Shown here piece by piece: positions 6,608-10,065 of a stretch of 10,065 nucleotides of DNA. The DNA lies in assembly GCA_003545625.1 (NCBI GenBank), contig DODH01000154.1:2390-12454 (forward strand). The letters run 5' to 3'. The position numbers and the translations under genes were made by a program. Each line of letters begins with the position of its first letter. Position 1 is the first letter of the stretch. This DNA comes from Nitrospina sp. (GTDB lineage: Bacteria; Nitrospinota; Nitrospinia; Nitrospinales; VA-1). The notes under the pieces are model-generated. The model worked only from the letters and a program-made list of their open reading frames with translations, had not been told where the DNA came from and did not search any database.

Positions 6608-7623
6608 TCCAACCCTTCTATGCCTGCAAACTCGGTAGATATTTCTATTTTCATCAGGTCCTCCAGTGCTTGACCGGGCGATTTGTTTTCATACAGGACA
6701 CGGTAGGTTTCTTCCATAATTGCTGCTTGGACATTAAATTTCTTTATCAGGGAATAAGCCGATTTCACAGTCAAAACACCCTCGGCTACCATTTTCATGT
6801 TTTCAGTAATTTCTTTCAGAGATTTTCCTTTGCCAAGTTGGATTCCCAGTTGCCGGTTCCGGCTCAAGTCGCCGGTGCAGGTGAGTACAAGATCTCCCAA
6901 GCCGGTAAGGCCATAAAAGGTTTCTGGACGGGCTCCAAGTTTTGTTCCAATCCGGCTGATCTCGACCAATCCACGGGTAATCAGCGCGGCACGGGTGTTA
7001 AATCCCAGGCCCAGTCCGTCACTAATCCCCGTGGCGATAGCGATAACATTTTTCAAAGCGCCGCCAATTTCCACCCCTACCAAATCGGTGCTGGTAAAAA
7101 CTTTCATTTTATCCGTAGTAAAAAGCTCTTGCACTTGTTTTGCCGTTGCAAGCGTTTCTGCAGAAGCTACCAATGCGGAAGGAACTCCTGATGCGACTTC
7201 CTTGGCAAATGTTGGGCCGGAAATGATTGATACAGAATTATCGATATTCAAAACATCCTGAATGATCTGATGGGTAGTAAAAAGAGTGTCATTCTCAATT
7301 CCTTTGCTGGCGCAAATCAATAAACAATTTTTTTCTAAAAATGGTTTAATTTGGGACAGGATCTGCCTAATTACGTGAGTAGGGACTACTAGCAGAATCA
7401 GGGATTGCCCCGGGATAGCCGATTGTAATGAAGAAGTGAGCTGAATATTTTCGGGCAAAGGGTGTCCGGGTAAAAACCAGGTGTTTTCACGGGTATGGGT
7501 CAGGGTGTCACACAAATCCTGTTCATACACCCAAAGGGATATTTGGCGAAAATTGCTGGCCAAATGAATAGCTAATGCGGTTCCCCAACTACCCGCGCCA
7601 ATAATGGAAATTTTTTCATGCAT
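6604..7623 (-). CDS. gpsA: Glycerol-3-phosphate dehydrogenase [NAD(P)+]
   Basis: GpsA reduces dihydroxyacetone phosphate to sn-glycerol 3-phosphate, the backbone for phospholipid synthesis, in the cytoplasm. The 339-residue length equals that of E. coli GpsA. The nucleotide-binding motif is GAGSWGTA (residues 9-16). ICASKG contains Lys107, ISGPTFAKE lies at 134-142, the catalytic Lys191 is in GGALKN, and SRNRQLG (254-260) is the phosphate-binding region near Arg255-Asn256. The ATG at 7623 is chosen because AAAGG lies 6 bases upstream. A TTG at 7641 would add six residues, but it is only a few bases from the expected transcript start of a TATAAT at 7659-7654. It is the first gene of a two-gene minus-strand operon with larB, divergent from the TPR gene. 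Confidence 0.96.
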   Translation of the reverse strand: MHEKISIIGAGSWGTALAIHLASNFRQISLWVYEQDLCDTLTHTRENTWFLPGHPLPENIQLTSSLQSAIPGQSLILLVVPTHVIRQILSQIKPFLEKNCLLICASKGIENDTLFTTHQIIQDVLNIDNSVSIISGPTFAKEVASGVPSALVASAETLATAKQVQELFTTDKMKVFTSTDLVGVEIGGALKNVIAIATGISDGLGLGFNTRAALITRGLVEISRIGTKLGARPETFYGLTGLGDLVLTCTGDLSRNRQLGIQLGKGKSLKEITENMKMVAEGVLTVKSAYSLIKKFNVQAAIMEETYRVLYENKSPGQALEDLMKIEISTEFAGIEGLE

Positions 7624-7653
7624 GTTATGCCTTTTCAGCAAGAGGACTCCGGC

Positions 7654-7659
7654 ATTATA
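7654..7659 (-). promoter_or_regulatory. Probable -10 box of the gpsA-larB operon
   Basis: On the minus strand a perfect TATAAT lies 30 bases before the gpsA ATG, preceded by CGT, one base off the extended -10 TGN. No strong -35 is seen; AAGCAA or TAAGCA would be at the right distance. The predicted transcript start near 7647 leaves a leader of about 24 bases with the AAAGG ribosome binding site. Confidence 0.5.
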
Positions 7660-7794
7660 ACGAATTCATAGTTGCATTGCTTAGAGAAATGGCTTGTTTG
7701 GGATTTGTCTTTATGATTAAATAAAGTTGCTAACCTATTAACATAAATTTATCGGAATTTTTGAGAATTTCGTCAATCAAGTAAGGTTTTTCTC

Positions 7795-8463
7795 ATGGCC
7801 AAACGTATTAAAGTCAGCCGAAAACATTTGCTGAAAGATCCTGACCAATTTTTATCCACTTCTGAAAAAGCTATGCTTTATTATATGGATAATCGGGCCA
7901 CGGTTATTGGTATTGTCGCCGCTCTCGTCATTATCTTTTCTTCTTTTTTTGGCTTCAGATATTATCAGGAAACCCAGGCGTTAGGAAATGAAGCGTTATA
8001 TTTTGAAATGGAAAAGATGGTCGAAAATGACAGTAATCCTGCCTCTGAAGTGAGGTCAATCTGGAAAAAAATAGGGGAGGGTTTTCAAAAAGAGCGGGCT
8101 TCATTGTTATTAGCCGATGCCCATTTTCAAAACCAGGAGATTAGTGAAGCCGAAGCGCTTTATTCAACGGTGATGAGCAACTCGTCTTCGGGACAAATCA
8201 ATTACCAAATGGCACAGGTTGGGCTGGCACACAGCTTTGAGTATGGAAAAGATTATACAAAAGCCATTGATTTGTTCAAATCGGTAATCGATGCGAACAC
8301 CGCTTTCCCCTTGTTTGAAGTATATTGGAGCCTTTCAAGATGTTACGAGTTGAATAACGATGCTTCCAACGCATTACTGATCTTGAGAGAAATGCAGATT
8401 AAATTCACCCAGAATCCGCAAGTGGATAAAATAGAGCGCCGCATCAAACAACTTTCCGCCTGA
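7795..8463 (+). CDS. YfgM-like membrane-anchored TPR protein
   Basis: This is a 222-residue protein with a short basic, cytoplasmic N-terminus (MAKRIKVSRKHLLKDPDQFL). One transmembrane helix spans about residues 36-55, and a helical, TPR-like periplasmic part about 90-215. Repeats are suggested by ASLLLADAHFQNQEISEAEA, VGLAHSFEYGKDYTKAIDLF and WSLSRCYELNNDASNALLIL. The layout matches YfgM-type proteins, which in E. coli associate with the SecYEG translocon and periplasmic chaperones. Family assignment rests on architecture rather than a unique motif. The start has AAGG 8 bases upstream (7783-7786). The next gene, a BepA-like M48 protease, runs in the same direction 112 bases on, so a shared role in envelope protein quality control is plausible but inferred. 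A structured intergenic segment follows its stop directly. Confidence 0.7.
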   Translation: MAKRIKVSRKHLLKDPDQFLSTSEKAMLYYMDNRATVIGIVAALVIIFSSFFGFRYYQETQALGNEALYFEMEKMVENDSNPASEVRSIWKKIGEGFQKERASLLLADAHFQNQEISEAEALYSTVMSNSSSGQINYQMAQVGLAHSFEYGKDYTKAIDLFKSVIDANTAFPLFEVYWSLSRCYELNNDASNALLILREMQIKFTQNPQVDKIERRIKQLSA

Positions 8464-8505
8464 TAACGCCCACTTGCCGTGGGGATAATGAGAAAGAACT
8501 CGTTA
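8464..8505 (+). repeat. Diverged third copy of the intergenic element (before M48 gene)
   Basis: The hairpin is CCCAC-TTGCC-GTGGG (8469-8483), followed by a purine-rich stretch and AACTCG (8497-8502). It is closed by TAACG (8464-8468) pairing with CGTTA (8501-8505). The plan matches the copies around tsaD, but primary identity is low outside the TAATGA and AACTCG parts, so membership is tentative. Confidence 0.35.
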
Positions 8506-8506
8506 A

Positions 8507-8569
8507 GCCTGGAAGAACGACTCCAGGCGATAAAAAACTGTTGCCAGTTGTCAGCGGAGGTTCTCCGCT
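8507..8569 (+). promoter_or_regulatory. Structured leader with three hairpins; the last hides the SD of the M48 gene
   Basis: Three perfect stems follow one another: GCCTGGA/TCCAGGC (8507-8513 with 8522-8528), AACTG-TTGC-CAGTT (8536-8549), and AGCGGAG-GTT-CTCCGCT (8553-8569). The last contains the only Shine-Dalgarno-like sequence, GGAGG at 8556-8560, in its 5' arm, 15 bases before the ATG at 8576. Pairing would block ribosome access, which suggests translational control. The ligand or trigger is unknown. Confidence 0.5.
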
Positions 8570-8575
8570 AATTTT

Positions 8576-9685
8576 ATGCCGAAAATATCCAAATACTTCA
8601 TACTTGTTTTACCGTTCTTTCTGGCTCTTCTCGTTTTATTTTCTCCCGCTATCAGCCATTCCGTACCCTTCATTTCAGAGGAAACGGAAATGGCCATGGG
8701 CAAAGGTGCCGATGCGCAAATTTCCAAACAATACGGGATCTATCAGGATAAAGAACTCCAGATATACGTCAATAGAATAGGTCAAAACCTGGTATCCCAA
8801 CTTTCGGACAAAGTTTTTCCACGCTACTATTTTCGGGTTGTAGATAGCTCGGATATCAATGCGTTTGCTTTGCCTGGAGGTTATGTATATGTGACCGTGG
8901 GCTTGCTGGCCCTGGTAAATAGTGAGGCGGAACTTGCAGGGGTTTTAGGTCATGAAATTGGGCATATTATATTTCATCATGGTGCCAAACAGATGGTGCG
9001 CAGTATAGGTTCGACGATTCTTGCTCTTGGGGGGGCCATCGCAAGCCCAAAGAATGCGGGCCAATGGCTGAAAGTCAGTACCGCTATGTTTCAGCAGATC
9101 AACCTGGGATATGGTCGGGAAGCGGAAATCGAGTCGGATCAACAGGGAATATTGAACAGCAAGGAAGCGGGATACAGTCCGTTTGGGATGGCCCAGTTTC
9201 TTAAAAGCCTGAGACGCAAGGAAATCATGTCCGGCCAATCTTATCATGCCTTTCAAGCATCCCATCCGGAAACCAGGGAACGGATTGTCCAGGCTCATCT
9301 CATGGCCGGGCGCATGACCCGCGAAGCGGAAAACGTTAACAGTTACCGGGATCGATATTTAAACATGATCCGAGGTTTGAAATTTGAAGGTCAAAAACAC
9401 GCTGGGGACAAAAAACGTTACAAACCAAAGTATATTGATTTTTACGAAGTTCAGGAGGGGGATACTTTCCAGAGCATTGCCCAAAAAGAGTTGGGGGACA
9501 AGAGAAAGGATCTGGATATATCTGTTCTCAATGGACGTAGGGAGGCCAGCCAACCTCAACCCGGTGAGTTATTGAAGATCGTGCGTAACGGAAAATTTAA
9601 AAAGGACAAAATTCTTTATATCGAGCCTGCTATTAGCCGTAACTCTATTTTGGATCTGTACCCGGCGCAACCTGGAAAAAAATAG
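8576..9685 (+). CDS. M48 family zinc metalloprotease (BepA/YfgC-like) with LysM-like C-terminus
   Basis: This is a 369-residue periplasmic protease. A hydrophobic signal segment covers about residues 1-29. The M48 domain has HEIGH at 126-130 (His126, Glu127, His130), the third zinc ligand Glu184 in EIESD, and HPETRERI at 230-237. BepA-type enzymes degrade or help mature outer-membrane beta-barrel and LPS-assembly proteins. Instead of the long TPR tail of BepA, residues about 288-336 look like a LysM-like domain (YEVQEGDTFQSIAQKELG to PQPGELLKIV), which would bind peptidoglycan; this is an inference from pattern. The ATG start is the only reasonable one but has no Shine-Dalgarno at normal distance; the nearest lies in a hairpin. 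The gene ends in seven A residues directly before TAG. The -1 frame continues into a small SH3b-like ORF, so a longer fusion product is possible. Confidence 0.88.
   Translation: MPKISKYFILVLPFFLALLVLFSPAISHSVPFISEETEMAMGKGADAQISKQYGIYQDKELQIYVNRIGQNLVSQLSDKVFPRYYFRVVDSSDINAFALPGGYVYVTVGLLALVNSEAELAGVLGHEIGHIIFHHGAKQMVRSIGSTILALGGAIASPKNAGQWLKVSTAMFQQINLGYGREAEIESDQQGILNSKEAGYSPFGMAQFLKSLRRKEIMSGQSYHAFQASHPETRERIVQAHLMAGRMTREAENVNSYRDRYLNMIRGLKFEGQKHAGDKKRYKPKYIDFYEVQEGDTFQSIAQKELGDKRKDLDISVLNGRREASQPQPGELLKIVRNGKFKKDKILYIEPAISRNSILDLYPAQPGKK
9676..9682 (+). other. A7 slippery run at the end of the M48 gene
   Basis: Seven A residues read as A_AAA_AAA in the phase of the M48 frame (codons 368 and 369, both Lys), with TAG immediately after. 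A -1 slip gives the frame that continues through the SH3b-like ORF to 9882. A loose stem-loop (TTGGAAG with CTTCTCAA, one bulge, 9697-9716) lies 15 bases downstream, farther than usual for a stimulator. Confidence 0.45.
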
Positions 9686-9696
9686 CGGAATTTATA

Positions 9697-9882
9697 TTGG
9701 AAGACTTGCTTCTCAATAAAACGTATACTGTTCATCTTAAGCCTGAGGGCGAAATCTGTAACCGGCTCAAGCAGGGAACCCGTGTCAAAGCTGTAAAAAG
9801 AAAAGGCGACTGGGTTCACATCACCTGGCGAAGCGGTAAAAAGAAGGGATGGGTTCATTTAGAAGAAAATAAATCAGTTTGA
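9697..9882 (+). CDS. Small SH3b-like domain protein, or C-terminal part of the M48 protein
   Basis: The ORF has 61 codons from a TTG, with only a weak CGGA (9686-9689) as ribosome binding site. The frame is open upstream to 9643 with no ATG. The translated part resembles a bacterial SH3 domain: a Leu/Val-rich first strand, LKQGTRVKAVKRKGDWVHI, and the closing KKGWVHLEE. Such domains often bind cell-wall peptides and commonly accompany LysM and peptidase domains. The start lies 12 bases after the M48 stop, and the frame is -1 relative to that gene. It can therefore be either a separately translated small protein or, through slippage at the A7 run or a one-base indel, the last domain of the protease. 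The coding nature is likely; the start is uncertain. Confidence 0.5.
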   Translation: MEDLLLNKTYTVHLKPEGEICNRLKQGTRVKAVKRKGDWVHITWRSGKKKGWVHLEENKSV

Positions 9883-9924
9883 AGTCAATATCTCCAAAAT
9901 AATATATTTTAAAGGTCAATAACC

Positions 9925-10065
9925 ATGTCTATCCAAGTAACTATTGATACCACTCCCAATGAGCATGCTTTAAAGTTCAATGTTAACAAAAAAATCCTTG
10001 ATTCTGGTTATAAAACTTTTAACAGTCTGGAAGATGCAAAAGATTTTCCGGTGGCCGCAAAAATT
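9925..10065 (+). CDS. NifU/Nfu N-terminal-domain protein (3' partial)
   Basis: The first 47 codons are seen and the frame runs off the right edge. The protein opens MSIQVTIDTTPNEHALKFNV, and residues 31-46 read TFNSLEDAKDFPVAAK. This matches the Nfu N-terminal domain pattern, which in relatives reads TPNPNALKF followed by a small-residue turn and a stretch ending in PLA. In eukaryotic NFU1 and related bacterial proteins this domain precedes, or stands in for, the iron-sulfur-binding NifU C-terminal domain. Whether a CxxC iron-sulfur domain follows lies outside the window. AAAGG (9911-9915) precedes the ATG by 9 bases and supports the start. Confidence 0.75.
   Translation, partial: MSIQVTIDTTPNEHALKFNVNKKILDSGYKTFNSLEDAKDFPVAAKI

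Noticed and set aside
6547..7191. Long plus-strand open frame (214 codons) opposite gpsA and larB
   Set aside because: It lies antisense to two clearly identified genes, has no recognisable domain or ribosome binding site, and its composition is what the complement of those genes would give.
7624..7641. TTG at 7641 as the start of gpsA
   Set aside because: The ATG at 7623 has AAAGG at the right distance and gives the standard N-terminus. The likely transcript start near 7647 leaves no room for a ribosome site before the TTG.
9879..9908. Promoter-like TTGAAG and TATATT (18-base spacing) before the Nfu-type gene
   Set aside because: The transcript would begin at about 9915, on top of the AAAGG ribosome binding site, leaving too short a leader; the region is simply AT-rich.
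1..10065. CRISPR arrays, insertion sequences, phage genes, tRNA or rRNA genes, defence systems
   Set aside because: No direct repeat arrays, transposase motifs, terminal inverted repeats or RNA gene signatures were seen; all sizeable coding regions are identified housekeeping or envelope genes.

Overview
The window reads as ordinary chromosomal housekeeping DNA of a Gram-negative bacterium. Evidence for an outer membrane is indirect: a degenerate EnvC-type LytM protein follows ftsX, and there is a periplasmic M48 protease of BepA type and a YfgM-like TPR membrane protein. Base composition is moderate. Gene content and protein style resemble Nitrospinota or deltaproteobacterial-type lineages, but that placement is an impression from memory and low in confidence. 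I see no IS element, phage gene, tRNA, rRNA, CRISPR array or toxin-antitoxin pair.

Layout: (1) 1-3569, plus strand: ftsX (5' end cut by the window), envC-like (ATGA overlap) and ctpA, an envelope and cell-division block. FtsX would recruit the EnvC-like activator in the periplasm, and CtpA is a periplasmic PDZ protease. (2) 3728-4735, plus strand: tsaD for the tRNA t6A modification. (3) 4873-5871, plus strand: an OleD-like extended SDR dehydrogenase. (4) 5837-7623, minus strand: a gpsA-larB operon (ATGA overlap), convergent with the SDR gene and overlapping its 3' end by 35 bp. (5) 7795-9882, plus strand: a TPR membrane protein, an M48 metalloprotease with a C-terminal LysM-like domain, and a small SH3b-like ORF. 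(6) 9925 to the right edge, plus strand: the start of a NifU/Nfu N-terminal-domain protein.

The most interesting non-genic signal is in the intergenic spacers. Two 41-nt segments, before tsaD (3643-3683) and after tsaD (4762-4802), align without gaps at 32/41 positions. Each holds a 4-bp GC hairpin and ends in the same AACTC box. A third, looser copy (8464-8505) follows the TPR gene. An outer pairing can be drawn around the second and third copies with different bases but preserved complementarity. This could be a small repeat family or a structured RNA. The third copy belongs to a leader of four successive hairpins, the last of which hides the only Shine-Dalgarno-like sequence of the M48 gene.

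The second notable signal is a run of seven A residues (9676-9682) directly before the M48 stop codon. It is in the phase of a classical A_AAA_AAA -1 slippery site, and the -1 frame leads straight into the SH3b-like ORF. An M48-LysM-SH3b fusion product, or a one-base indel, is therefore plausible. No stretch longer than 300 bases lacks a gene.
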